Source of the DNA: Hirsutella rhossiliensis
Taxonomy: Eukaryota; Ascomycota; Sordariomycetes; Hypocreales; Ophiocordycipitaceae
Assembly: GCF_020360975.1 (NCBI RefSeq)
Contig: NW_025408673.1
Coordinates: 1,178,001-1,242,000, forward strand
Length of the DNA stretch: 64,000 nt
Direction: 5' to 3'
Shown: positions 21,911 through 32,858 of the stretch, piece after piece
How positions within the stretch are numbered: the stretch's first letter is position 1
Layout: every line of letters starts with the position of its first letter
The notes under the pieces: generated by a model
The model's input: the letters and a program-made list of their open reading frames with translations, nothing else
What the model was told of the DNA's origin: nothing
Databases searched by the model: none
Program-made: the position numbers and the translations under genes

Positions 21911-24900
21911 CTATTCTTGTGGTTGTAGAAGCTTTATCACGGCCTCGTGCCCAAACTCAACGGCCCACGATAGCGGCGTCCGGCCGCCCGTATCGCTTAT
22001 CTTAGGATCGGCGCCCTTGGCTAGCAACAGATGGACGATGGCATCTTGCCCGAGCCGAGCAGCCCACAACAGCGGCGTCCGGCCAGACGTATCTCTTGTC
22101 TCAATATTGGCGCCGCTGGCGATCAGCAGACTAACGACGGTCTCGTCCTCGGACTCAACGGCCCACGATAGCGGCGTCCGGCCACTCACATCGCATGTCT
22201 CAGTTTTGGTGCCGTTGGCTAGCAGTAGATGGACGACGGCCTTTTGCCCGATGTAAGCAGCCCATGACAGCGGCGTCCGGCCACCGGCATCGCCTGTGTC
22301 AATGCTGGCACCGCTGGCGAGAAGCATATCAACGACGGCCTCTTTCCCAGACTCGGCAGCCCATGACAGTGGCGTCCGGCCATTGCTGCCTTTGAAATTC
22401 GCATCGTTCTTAAACAGGGCTTCAAACAAGTCCCAAAGGTCAAAGTACGCCGTCAAGTGAAGCCCTCCCATTTGCTCCCTGTCTCTGGTAAAGTCTGATC
22501 GACAGAATCTCAAAAGTGCCTGGCTTGAAGCTTCCACTTTCGGCGTATCCTTCAGGAACTCCATGACGACAGGATGGAGCGTGAGCGTCGAAGTCCGGCC
22601 AACATGGTGTCCCCATTGGCACGAGGCGTATCCATAAAGCGGGTACAATTGCAGCCGCTCCTTTAGCTCGCTCTCGGTTTCACAGATGCCACTGTGAAAG
22701 ACATCGAATGAGAGGTATGTAACACAGATCATCGCGATATCGACGTCCGCATCTGGAAACCATAGCTCTCGTGTCTGGTTGAAATACTCTTGCATTGAGG
22801 AGTGTCTGAGCCGGACGGTCCCGCGCTCCTTGTCATCTAGTACGAATTCAGTGCAAACAGAGACAATGTCTTCGATTTGTGGAAGGTTATCCTCGTCAAG
22901 ACCGACATCGCCAGGTTTCACCGCAAGGGCATGTTGTAATTCTGCTGTCTTGAGGCGTCTCTTTGCGCAGGTGATCCATAAAAGCACCTTCATAGCAAGC
23001 TGTCTCTGGTCATAGGACTGTCTCGCGATTCGCCCCATTGCGTCCTCGTAAAAATGCCCAACCGTTGCGTAGCCCACCCGCAGAGTCGCCAGATCAGCTT
23101 GAAGAGTCTCAATTGTTGCATTTTTCATAAGGGTATCAACAAGAAGCTCTGCACGCAAAAATCTAGTGGAGTCAGCTGGTTTCTCATCAATAAGTAAAGA
23201 GGCCCACATACAAGCCGTCCGCAAATCCGACAATTGCGTTCTTGACCTGCTCCTGTAGATCTGGATCACGACGAACACACGGAGGTACGCGGCAATTGAT
23301 ATATGCCTGCAAGTCGTGGCTATCGGCTTTGATCTCTAAACGAATTGCGTTTCTGAATGTATCTGTGATATCCACGATGAAATTTGACGTTGCGAAAAGG
23401 TTTGCCCCGGTCTTGTCTTGAAGGTGAAAGATTGCCGAAAGAAGCGTCAAGCTGTCACCATTAAGATATGAGAATTGATCAAGGGCGTCTACCACGATGA
23501 AGACTCTCGAATACATGGCAGCCATTGTATGTAGTGATGCCGAGATTTCCCCAATTGTTGGTCGAGTCCTTGTATCTTGACAGTGGTCATACAGTGTTCT
23601 TACACTCTGAGACAAAGAAGCTTGACCCTGAATTAGTTGCTTCAGAAGACTTAAGAGTAGGCTGAGAGCACTCTGCTCGCTGATCCGGCAGAAGTTGCAA
23701 TAAACGTAGGCGATCCCAACAGTGGCGTCTTTTCGCGCCATTGCTGCGAGGTGATCCACAACAATAGACGTCATTATTGTCTTGCCCGCCCCAGGATGGC
23801 CGGGACAAAACAGGGTACCTTTTGGTTGGTGAACCCAGGCCTGGAACTCTTTCGACTCGAGTAGCCACTGCCCCGTTCCTTCCTGTCGTCTGTGAATGAG
23901 ATCCTTCTGTTCACCTGAATAGTCGATGGGTGTTAACCAGTTGGCCACGCGCATCAGCTCTTCTGGGCCTCGACGCGAGTGCTCTTCGGCGTTGTTCGTG
24001 GATCCAATTCCAGCAGATACGGGCCCTTTATATGTACCTGCAGAGAAGTCTAGACTGACAGACCCGAGGAAATCGACAGATCGAGCTCTCTGAACACTAT
24101 TCGAATGGGTCCCTTGGCGCGACTCATCGGCGTTGGTTTCCGTACTCCTTGGTGCGGCGAAGCACGCGAGCTTCTCCATGTGATGGGCCATGTGGTTTGC
24201 GAGATCTTTCTGGAATGGTCCTTTGGATAGGCAAAAGGGGCATGTGGTCCTTTCATCCTTGACCGTCGCCTGACCAAGGTCCACGATGCCCTGGATCTGA
24301 GCTTTGCCAAGGGTTCGGTGCTCCATCTCGAGGTGGTGCTTTAATGCGCCTTTGGACTTGAAGGGGTAGATATGCTCAAAGCAGCGCCATACTTTGCGGT
24401 GCGCTTGTGCTTCGTGGTCCAGCCAAGTCTTGCGACTGGCATACATGGTAAGAGGCTCTTGACAATCGGCATATGTGCACAGGTATGGCTGGAGATCCTG
24501 AAGGATGTGCTCTCTGCAGTCAATGCTAGTTAACCAAGTTGCTTTCGATACAAGGCCATACATGTCTCACCTCCAACATTTGCCTTTTGCGTCCCGCACG
24601 GGGCACACGACCCAGCAGTACTGGCAAGTGAATTCCGATTGCTTGGGTTGCGTCGAGGGGGGCTGCGGTAGCTCCGCAACGGTGCCGTCGATGCCGTAAG
24701 CCGTAGTTGCGTACGATTTTGCAGACTGGTTGTCGAGATTGTCGTCTAGTTTTAGGTCATACGCTGTGCCCTCTGTTCCTGACAGGATTGTGAGACTTGA
24801 CGCCGCTATTCGTTGACGAAGCAAGTTGCCTTTTTCTGTCTTCCCGAAGATGCTGGCATCCACTGGCAAGGTTTCGGTTTGCTTTGAGCGGGACTGTCCG

Positions 24901-25963
24901 TCGACCGTCTCTTGTCTGTCTTGCTGGGCCAATTTTCGTGCGTGTTTCCGCCAGTATGCAAAATACCGACGACGGTTGGTGATGGATTCGCTCCAACGTT
25001 GGAGGAGATGACAGCCAGGGGCCCCATGTTCTGCTTCAGCACCAGAATGGAGATGCACCGGGTCGACACTAATTAGGTTGGCTTGGTGGACAGCACCATC
25101 TTCCTTCGAGATAGAGCGCCGCCATTCTTGCAATGACTCTTGGACATGACAATGATCGAAACTGGAGTAAGAGTTCAGCAAATCAACGCTCGTCGCATCA
25201 TCAATCTGGACCATCTCCTTGTGGAGCATGGCTTTGATAATTGATTGTGTGCTTGATCTGGCTGTGGGATTTCGGATGTTGAAAGACAGCCTGAACAGAT
25301 CCGACAGAATTTGAGTCATCTCGGACATGTTCTGGCCCAGTTCTGTCTTTGTATTGAACTGGTCACTGTCGTCTGAGCTGCTGTTGTCGCTGGAGTCTTC
25401 CCAGGGGTCGGCGTCTTGGCTGAACGCTTCTTCCAGTGGCGGCCTCAAGCCCCGCGCAACTTCAATGCCTGGACTTATGTGTGAGCAAAGGTCTTGGACC
25501 GTCTGTGCCAGGACTTACTTTTGTTGGCTGTGTCCTTTAATTGTTCCAGAAGCTTTAGGACAGTCGTCTGCATGAGCGAAGACTCGCGTAGTCGAAAATC
25601 GAGAGATGCTCGACCTTGCTGGAGGGCACCAAGGTTCCCCGCCCAAATCTTGAACCGATCTCGTTGATTTTGGACTGCAATCGGAGGCATGAGTTTCCTG
25701 TACTCATCCACCGAAACGTCCAAGGCGGACACGAGGAGATTGAGTGCTGTCATGCAGGCTCTGCTCGCGGCTGCGAGTGGGAAATGCGTGCCATTCTCCA
25801 TGCTGTCGAGCTGCAGTTGAGCAAAAGACAGTGGCGAGGTTGTATCTTGGGGAAGTGCTAACTGCCAAATAGTAGTACTCTGTACTCTGTATAGGCGTAC
25901 GCAATCACGGCATGTTTCCTCAAGAGGGGTTGCGAGGGGGCGTTTTTGATTCCGCTGAGGCAT
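21911..25963 (-). CDS. NLR-type protein: C2H2-like zinc region, NACHT ATPase and ankyrin repeats
   Basis: Predicted 1298 aa from exons 25519-25963, 24571-25468, 23212-24513 and 21911-23162. Introns of 50, 57 and 49 bp have GTAAGT, GTGAGA and GTATGT donors, and the exon sum is in frame. Domain order: an N-terminal fungal segment with DRFKIWAGNLGALQQGR (about residue 115); an acidic linker; a Cys/His-rich zinc region (about 428-570) with CQYCWVVC, CTYADC, CPFC and HMEKLACFA; a NACHT ATPase with P-loop GHPGAGKT (about 686) and Walker B VFIVVDALD (about 786); a winged-helix-like region; five ankyrin repeats (about 1140-1298). Such proteins act as intracellular sensors in fungal non-self recognition and programmed cell death; this role is inferred from architecture. 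The gene has no internal stop and appears intact. The N-terminal effector output is not recognised. Confidence 0.9.
21915..22390 (-). repeat. Five 99-bp coding repeats (ankyrin)
   Basis: The word AGCGGCGTCCGGCC, or a one-base variant, recurs at 21972, 22071, 22170, 22269 and 22368 (plus-strand coordinates), exactly 99 bp apart. Each unit encodes one 33-residue ankyrin repeat beginning GRTPLSWA or GRTPLLWA. Units are close in sequence but differ at scattered positions, mainly within the variable parts of the repeat. Confidence 0.92.
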
Positions 25964-26371
25964 TTTCTACCCCGCAGACATTAAAGGAGCAAGTCATTGG
26001 ACTGCCATGTATTATGAGATGCTAGCCGCATCTTGTGTAACCGTTATCCTGACAGGACGTGACAAGTCCAGAGCCAGTTCGTCTGCCAGGCGTCAGACTG
26101 GCAAGGAGGTGGCGCGATGGCGCCGTGGTCCAGGATCGTTTCTTGGCTGGTTGCCATGGCTTGGCCCGCATGCCTGTCGAGATGCAACTGACAGAGACCC
26201 GTTAGGGCACTTGACGGGGCAGGAAGAAGTTTGGTGCAAGCGGGAGGCTGTCCTCAGCCGAAAGCATAATGCGCCCGCCGAGTTCGTCGCAAATGTGTGG
26301 TCGAAGCTGTTTGGGACGTGCGCCATAGTAGACGTCTGGGTTGCCCGGCGAGGGAACTTTTGGGCAAGGCA

Positions 26372-26600
26372 CTAAGATTCCTCAAGGGTGTCTGACGTCT
26401 GTCTTGCCCTGCATTTGAGATGGTCTACTTTCCCTTCAATGATGGGAACTGTTCTTGCCATGACGTATGCTTCCTTTGCAGCGTGCGACTCTGCATCTAG
26501 GAACGACTCATACGCACTATCTGAAAGTGAGGGACTATACTGTCTAAGAACTCGCTTGATTTCGTCGAGGTTGCCGGGCGCGGCAGAGCCACGCCACTGG
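26372..26600 (-). pseudogene. C-terminal fragment of an unrecognised gene
   Basis: An open frame reads as an ordinary helical protein (NLDEIKRVLRQYSPSLSD, then AAKEAYVMARTVPIIEGK) and ends at a stop at 26372. Upstream the frame runs directly into the dispersed repeat at 26612-26712, suggesting that the gene was cut there. The family is not recognised. Confidence 0.35.
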
Positions 26601-26611
26601 AGTATTGTAAG

Positions 26612-26712
26612 CTGCCACCAGCACCTCCATGGCATGTTGGGTCCACTGCCAGGTCATCCGCTGGAGTGTTACGTGTCACTTTTGCCTGCACAACCCAGTG
26701 GTTTCCTCACAG
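26612..26712 (+). repeat. Dispersed repeat, copy A
   Basis: About 100 bp matching, in inverted orientation, the stretch 34683-34781 (copy B). Shared blocks include CACCTCCATGGCAT, GGTCCACT, TTTTGCCTGCACA and GTGGTTTCCTCACAG. Most differences are C/T or G/A transitions. Confidence 0.8.
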
Positions 26713-28271
26713 GTATGTATATCACCATATCTACAGCAGCCGTACAGGAAATCGCTGTCAGCCTTAGCCGCCCATGTTTTAATATAGCAATAGCATGGGG
26801 ATGCTTGCTTTAGTATAGAAACCTGGTGCGTGTCAAGCCCATATATATCCCTATGCGGTACATTGTGAGATAGATTTCGTGATTGATCAAATGCTCTTCA
26901 AAATCACCGTCATACGGTCCCGTGCTCCTTGCTGTTGTCGTTGGTGTCGCCGGCGCCGTCGTCATCCATTTCCTTTCGGCAGGAGATTGGGAGGGAGCCT
27001 CGTTTCCGAAGGCCGGGACTAGATTGTCGCGAGCTTATCTGATGCTTTTCATACACGGCCGCCTCTGTCTTGGGCAGCGAGGAGTGCGACATGTGACTTT
27101 CGAGATGCAACACCATTGTTGCCCCGCCAACGACCGTCCCCACAGCTGTGGTCAATATTACCTAAGCCAGCTTAACAAGGCATCGACAACGCTTCAACGT
27201 TGGTCAAGGCCAACAACGTAACGACTTGCTCGCATTAACGCTTGTGCGGTCTCAGCATGCCATGACATGCGACGAATTTGCCTCTGTCGTGGCATGGCTC
27301 GACAAGCTGCCAACCTCATCCCGGGAGACGCCCACCCCTCAGCCCGTTGAGCCCGCCGCCGAGCTGCAGCCAGGCCGCCTCAAGCGACGGGCTGCGCGAC
27401 TCCTCTCACCACCATTTGAGGCTGGACGCCATCCTCTCGCAGCCATCATTGATGAACCCTCCCGCCGAAGCGCCGTAGGTTGACAGAACATGTCGCCGAC
27501 GATGAACGCCTCCAGCTACGCCCGCATGCCGCCGCCGTCGCCGCCGCCGCCGACGACGACGACGACGACGACAGCGGCGATGCCAACTCCCGTGATGGCC
27601 CGCATCCCGTCGATGACGTCACGCCCCGGCCTGTCCATCATGGCCGACGGCCCATGTCGTTCTCCTCATCCGCTTCTCCGACACGTCGCAACATGGAAGC
27701 TTCGAGGGGCACCGGCACCCAGTCCAGTGCATCCTCCCTGAACCGCGGCTCCAAGTCATCGTCGTCCCCAACCAGGAAGCTGGCCGAAATGTCCATCGAA
27801 GCTGACGGCTTCACCACCAGGCATCTCGCGCCAGGCGACCCACGCCATCCCCACGCCCTCACTCAGATGGTGGCCAATATCTATCGTTGGTTTAAACACA
27901 AGGGCGTCATTGACGCCTCGTTGTTAGGCGACTTCCCGCCAGACCTTCGCTCACGAGTGCTCCTCGACGACGACGCCTTCAGTCCACCGGTCGGCGACTC
28001 GGGGAACCTGGGGAGCACTTTGTAGCGCAGCCAAGCAGACGAGGTGCTTGAATACGCGACCGACTGTTTCAACCGCAGTCACAGCGAGATGGGCTGGAGC
28101 TTTGACGTCCACCATCGTCTCCTGCAGATGGTTTTCCGGCCCCAAGGCAGAAAACAACGCAGCCTTGTCGACTTTTCGCCCTGGTGCATTGCATGCCACT
28201 CTCATGAATCGGCTCGTCTCTAACATGCTCTTTACCAATACTAGTCAGTCAGCCCTTCTGATCAAGGAGTA

Positions 28272-28313
28272 AGTCAGCACCCCTAGCTTCCGGCACCCCC
28301 TACTTCCGGCACC
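28272..28313 (+). repeat. Left terminal inverted repeat of the Fot1/pogo element
   Basis: Begins AGTCAGCACCCCTAGC and contains two nested CTTCCGGCACC motifs. It matches the inverted right end (30083-30117) except for the outermost seven bases AGTCAGC, which the right end lacks. Confidence 0.8.
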
Positions 28314-30082
28314 TCCCCACATCACCATCGCGTTGACTACCCACTACATCGTGACCGCGTTTTCTCGTGCATCTCTTATTTAATAATTATAAAATAAATA
28401 TTATTCGAATTAGCGATGCCTCGTCTTTCTAAATATACCGAAAACCAGCTCTAAGAAGCGCTCGAAGCTATAAATAATAGCATACCTCAGCTCTAAGCTA
28501 GTCGTAAGTGGGGTATTCTAAGAATAACCCTTTAGACGCGTCTTAAAGGAGCCCTACCTATAAGGGAGGCAAAAGAGGCATCTTAAAGGCTTAGTCGAGA
28601 GCAGGAAAAACACCTCTATAAATAGGTTCTTGCCTAAGCGGCCCTTAGGCTGCCTCTAACGCATTATTAACTTAGGGAATTCGCCGGCCGTATTATCGTG
28701 GCTAGTAGAGACCCCCGCCCGCTTAGAAAACACTAGGTTTCGAGCTTTTTAGCCCGAAACCTAGAGATTAGCACGATTAAAGGTAAATCTCTTAATTCTA
28801 CCCGTATTAACGGCGCCTCTATTAGCGGGATCAAGGAATAGTTCTAATTACTTAAGCTGCCGGCTATATAGGCAATCCTACCGGAATCACGCTTTAATAT
28901 AGACGAAATAGGCATCCTCGAGGGCCTTAGCTGCAACGGGCTAGTGCTAGGGAGCTTAGAGAAGAAGGAGGCTATTAAGAAGCGGCTTAGATCGCGTTAT
29001 TAGACTATAATCGTCGAATGCGTCTCTATAACGGGCTAGGCCTTAACCCCCCTTATAATCTTTAAGGGCTAGGACCTCTAATAGTAATAGTTCCCTAACG
29101 AACTCGATTTTCTAAAGGATTAGGACTTCGTTACTTCCTTAAAGGGCTAGATAAGCGATTCTATCGCTATTTAATAGCTTAAGTAGGTGTTTATCCCCTA
29201 AATAAGGCGCTACCTATAGGGGAACGTTCTCCTTATCGTTAATAGCTACGGGAGCTATTAGACCGACGATTTTATATATAAATGCTTTAAGAATCGTATT
29301 TATCTTCTTTTTCTACTAGCATACTCCTCCTACGTCCTCTAACCTCTTAATATCTCGGTTTTCTCGCTAATTAAGGCTGCCTACTAACGTTAACTCGAAA
29401 AAATCGTATCTTTCGACGATATAGCGCTAATTAGCAAGGCTACCTTCCTCTAAGCATATTATTAGGCCCGGTAGGCCGGTCTAACCGAAAAGAATATTAA
29501 GGGCGGGTAGCGTAGGTTAGGACTATAGCTAGTTAATATAGTAAAGCCCTTACTAAGCCGGTTCGTCTTACTATAGCCGTTAACGCCGTTAACGCCGTTA
29601 AAAAGAAAGAATTCTAGTACCCTAGCTATTTACAATGCCCTTAAAACGCCTAAACGATTATAAGAAGTCTATCGCCTTATTATAGGGCTAGAAAACCGCG
29701 GTTAAGTTAACCGTACGATCCGACTACTCTTTAGCAAGGTTAGCCGCAGCCTTAATAAGCAAAATTGGCAGCTTATAGCCTCCTAACTTCGAATATAGCA
29801 GCTAGAGTATTAATTACATCGTCTACGGCCTTAAAAATAGAAAAAGGTCCCTTAGGACCCTAATAGGCGGTTCGTATAGATTGAATAAGTTATAAAGACG
29901 AAGAAATAGCTCGAGCGCACGCTTGAGCCGGCTGCCGCCGCTATAGCCAATCAGAACGCAGGATTTGAAGCTCTTTGCAATAGCTGGCAGCTAGAGTAGC
30001 TAGAAACACTAAATTTAATTATCGTGATATTAAAATGCGGCTTCAATTGCGTTTGGAATGTGCCTGCCTTGGTGCTGCGAAG

Positions 30083-30117
30083 GGTGCCGGAAGTGGGGGG
30101 TGCCGGAAGCTAGGGGT
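30083..30117 (-). repeat. Right terminal inverted repeat of the Fot1/pogo element
   Basis: Read on the minus strand it starts ACCCCTAGCTTCCGGCACC and continues with a second CTTCCGGCACC, matching the left end with one C/T difference. It abuts TA directly, without the AGTCAGC found at the left end. Confidence 0.8.
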
Positions 30118-31064
30118 TATCTCCCTGCTACAGCCACCGGCCAACTCGTCGATTTCTGCGTCCATCTGAACCCCGAGGCCGAATCTGATGCCACCGAAGC
30201 CGACGACCACGTCGAAGCGATCCGACAGCTGCAGCTGAATCTCCCTATGCGGTCCGTTAACCACACGTCGTACCTCCCCGTCGCCAGCCGCCCCATCTCG
30301 CTGTCTATCGAGACCAAGCGTACCGGGAAGGACTCGGATGAGGCTACGCTGCAGATCGGGACCTGGCATCTTACTCAATGGCGCATGCTGAGAAGCTTGC
30401 TGACCAGGGCTGGCGGCGCAGACCACGCCCAGGCGGCGTTGGGTGAGCTCGGCGTGCTTCCGGCCATGATCGTGCAGGGGCACAAATGGAGCTTTGCAGC
30501 GACGACCCTAGAGGGCTCAAAGACGGTTTGTCTCCACAGCCATATTTCCGTTTAATTGCGTGCTGCGCCTGCATTCAGACCGCAGCTGACACTTGCATCG
30601 TTCGTCGACAGATTTTCTGGTCCATGATGTACGTTGGGCCTACAGACTCTCTCGCCGGCATCTATGCCATTGCCACGACGCTCGGGTACCTGAAGCGATG
30701 GTCTGCTGATACCTTCTGGACATGGTATTAAAGAAACGTTTTTTTAATTGTCTAAGCCCAAGGTGGTTAAAGCTGGTTATGGCCAACGGCACGGCGTATC
30801 TACAAGGAATGCAGCCAAACGGCCAGCAGTGGTGAATTGTCAGGAGTACGAGATGCTCCCATGTTTCCGGGCGGTATTGGTATTTGGAACAGTTAGCCCC
30901 CTTGTATAGTCTCTGTCTCCTCGCGTCTCTTGCTCCTTACATGTGGAGCGATTTCAAGAAGGCTTACTCCCATGCCCGCCGGCGCGCCTCAGGCTCTTTG
31001 TCAAGAGTTCTCATCTGTTACGGCGGAAAAGACTGCTATCGGTATCTTTGGGAGTCCAAGTCTC

Positions 31065-32858
31065 CTATAGGGTTTGGATACGACCGAGCAGAAACTCGAG
31101 TTGCCGATACGCCGCGGCCGGCACATATTGTGACATTGCTGATGAGCTGTTAGCCGTTATCGCAACACAGTCTGCGCAGAAAGGCAACGATACGACCCCC
31201 AGACTTACCGTGGCCACCGAAAGAGACTGATGTAAAGGTGAGTCCCCGTTCTGTGTGAGCGGTTCCTTGAAGGCCAGCCCCACTGCCGACGGCCGGCAGA
31301 GTCGGATCCTCTTGGTTTAACAACTCCGATAATCGATACTCGTCCGGGACAATAAACGGCTCAGTTGGTCGTCTCTGAAACCCCCGTGCTCCGTTCCACG
31401 TCATGTTCTGTATGGTAGTCAGAGTGCCGTTGACGAGCAGTAGATAGTCCAGCAAGCCGTGGGTTATCATGGTGTTGTTGGTCCTCTCGATAACGCTCCT
31501 AAGCGGACCCCACGAACTTGGCATGGGACCCAAAGCATCTTTGCCAGGATTGCCTTGCCAAGTGAAACCCCCGTGAGGTTTGTATTCCGTCGTTGGCACG
31601 TTGAGTATTTTCTGCACGTCGGGACGATTGAAGTAATTGTCCGAGCCGTCCTGCATGACATCCCAAAGCTTGGGGCAAGAATCCGTCAAGTGGTAGACGT
31701 TAAAGCAGGGATTGACCTGGAACGCGGCTGTCAATATATTGCTCCAGATGTTACAGCCCGGCCGCCCATGGTCTGGCACTGCCGGGAAGCTATCCTGCGG
31801 TGGATATGTCAGAGCCTCGAATAAAAACTTGCTGTAGCCGCATTCATCGGCTCTCGCATTGAAGCTGGAGACGAGTGTTTCGTCGAGTCCAAACACGCTG
31901 CGATAATGGTTCAAGGCGGCCACTGCTGGAGCTGTGAGACTACGTTAGCTTCGGGGCATCAGTCTGCAGGGAGGCGGCCCAGAGTACACCGGGCGACGGC
32001 TTACCCTGTTGCAACACATCGTACCCGTTGATGAGTGAGTTGATAATCTGAATCCCTTTGACTTGCAAGTAAGCGATGTCATTGCGGTCAAGCATTCGCG
32101 AGGCGATGTACGGAATCATATGACCGGCGTAGCTCTCGCCCGTGATGAACACTTTGCGTCTTAGATCAAATGTTTGCACAAAGTTCTCGAACCAGGTAAC
32201 AAACTGCTCCGCGATATCATCAACGTCCTTGACGGCTCCCGGGCCCGGGGAGAAGCCGGTCCCCACGGGCTGATCCATATAGACAACGTTGGTCAAGTTG
32301 GTCCACGAATAGGGGTTTCGCACGGGCCTGCGAGTCCCTGGCTGCCAGAGAAAGGGCCCATTCCCTTGAAGCATGCCGAGCATGCCGCTGTCTCCTGGCC
32401 CTCCATTCAGCCAAATTGTAATCTATTGAGCCAGTTAGCGACCACGAGCCCAGCTCAGCGCGGGACGAGTATGTCTGCCAGAACGACATCGACGTCAGCA
32501 TTGGGGTTGCTCATACCTCTTCCGAGGCCTCGGGGTTTTCGCTCGGGAAGAACCAAAAGAACAGACTGGAAGTGGTTGAGTTTGAGATTGGCAAAAGACC
32601 GGCGAAAGATTCGCCAATGTCGAAGTCGACTTCGGGAATAGCGCTACCGTTGACGAGAAACTCTGCATCGGAGACTATGTCAGTGCGCTCCCGGCAAGAC
32701 ATGTGGCTTGCACCTCTCTCACGCTGTGTCTTGGCGCTCAAATACCGACGGGCCACATTGGTGCGACCCGGCGACAATGGGCCTTCTGGAACATCCACGG
32801 AAACAGCCGCCCCGTAGCCAACAAGGACAACCAGTGTGAGGAACACGGTGCGTAACAT
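31065..32858 (-). CDS. Secreted serine carboxypeptidase (peptidase family S10), 5 exons
   Basis: Predicted 498 aa from exons 32723-32858, 32517-32662, 32005-32422, 31209-31931 and 31065-31138. Introns of 60, 94, 73 and 70 bp all have GT..AG ends, with CTAAC or CTGAC branch sites in three. A signal peptide ([19 protein letters not shown]) sends it to the secretory pathway. Core motifs: [10 protein letters not shown] (residues 95-104), GESYAGH with nucleophile S191, catalytic Asp in HGLLDYLL (D395) and His in VSFGGHAMSQYVP (H474). It would cleave C-terminal residues from peptides at acidic pH. Oddly, the oxyanion-loop motif reads GGPGDSG where most relatives have GGPGCSS. N-glycosylation sites (NGS, NST, NNT, NMT) fit a secreted enzyme. 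Confidence 0.9.

Larger units (their letters stand above)
25964..27225. other. Intergenic with a gene fragment and a dispersed repeat
   Basis: Between the NLR gene and the nuclease-like pseudogene lie a short minus-strand coding remnant (26372-26600) and one copy of a dispersed repeat (26612-26712), listed separately. Other open frames on both strands at 26.0-26.4 and 26.9-27.2 kb show no domain. Confidence 0.4.
28272..30117 (+). mobile_element. RIP-mutated Fot1/pogo-type DNA transposon
   Basis: Length 1846 bp, close to the 1.9 kb of Fot1. It is flanked by TA on both sides (28270-28271 and 30118-30119). Terminal inverted repeats share ACCCCTAGCTTCCGGCACC, with a second inner CTTCCGGCACC. Inside, the plus frame from 28416 begins MPRLSKYTENQL and includes WGILRITL and a DEIGILEGL segment matching pogo-type transposases with an N-terminal helix-turn-helix and a DDE catalytic domain. 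The frame is broken by dozens of TAG and TAA codons, mostly where Gln (CAG/CAA) or Trp would be expected. It is not functional. Its insertion split the nuclease-like gene. Confidence 0.9.
27226..30731 (+). pseudogene. PD-(D/E)XK nuclease-like gene, disrupted by a transposon
   Basis: The fungal PD-(D/E)XK nuclease-like family is recognised from VVAWLDKLP at the start, an Asp-rich tract (27544-27575), RKLAEMSIEADGFTTRHL, then, after the transposon, YLPATATGQLVDFCVHL, ISLSIETKRTG (the E-x-K catalytic pair), VQGHKWSFAATT and a C-terminal IFWSMMYVGPTDSL to WTWY. A probable intron lies at about 30525-30611 with a GCTGAC branch site. The gene is broken in several ways: a frame change near 27.45 kb, an in-frame TAG at 28023, a further frame change near 28.17 kb, and a 1846-bp transposon at 28272-30117. 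The reading frame on the two sides of the insertion agrees if one TA is counted once. Family members are common near fungal transposon-rich regions; their role is not established. Confidence 0.75.

Noticed and set aside
21915..22390. Regularly spaced repeats resembling a CRISPR array
   Set aside because: The spacing of 99 bp equals one ankyrin repeat, the units are coding throughout, and the organism is a fungus.
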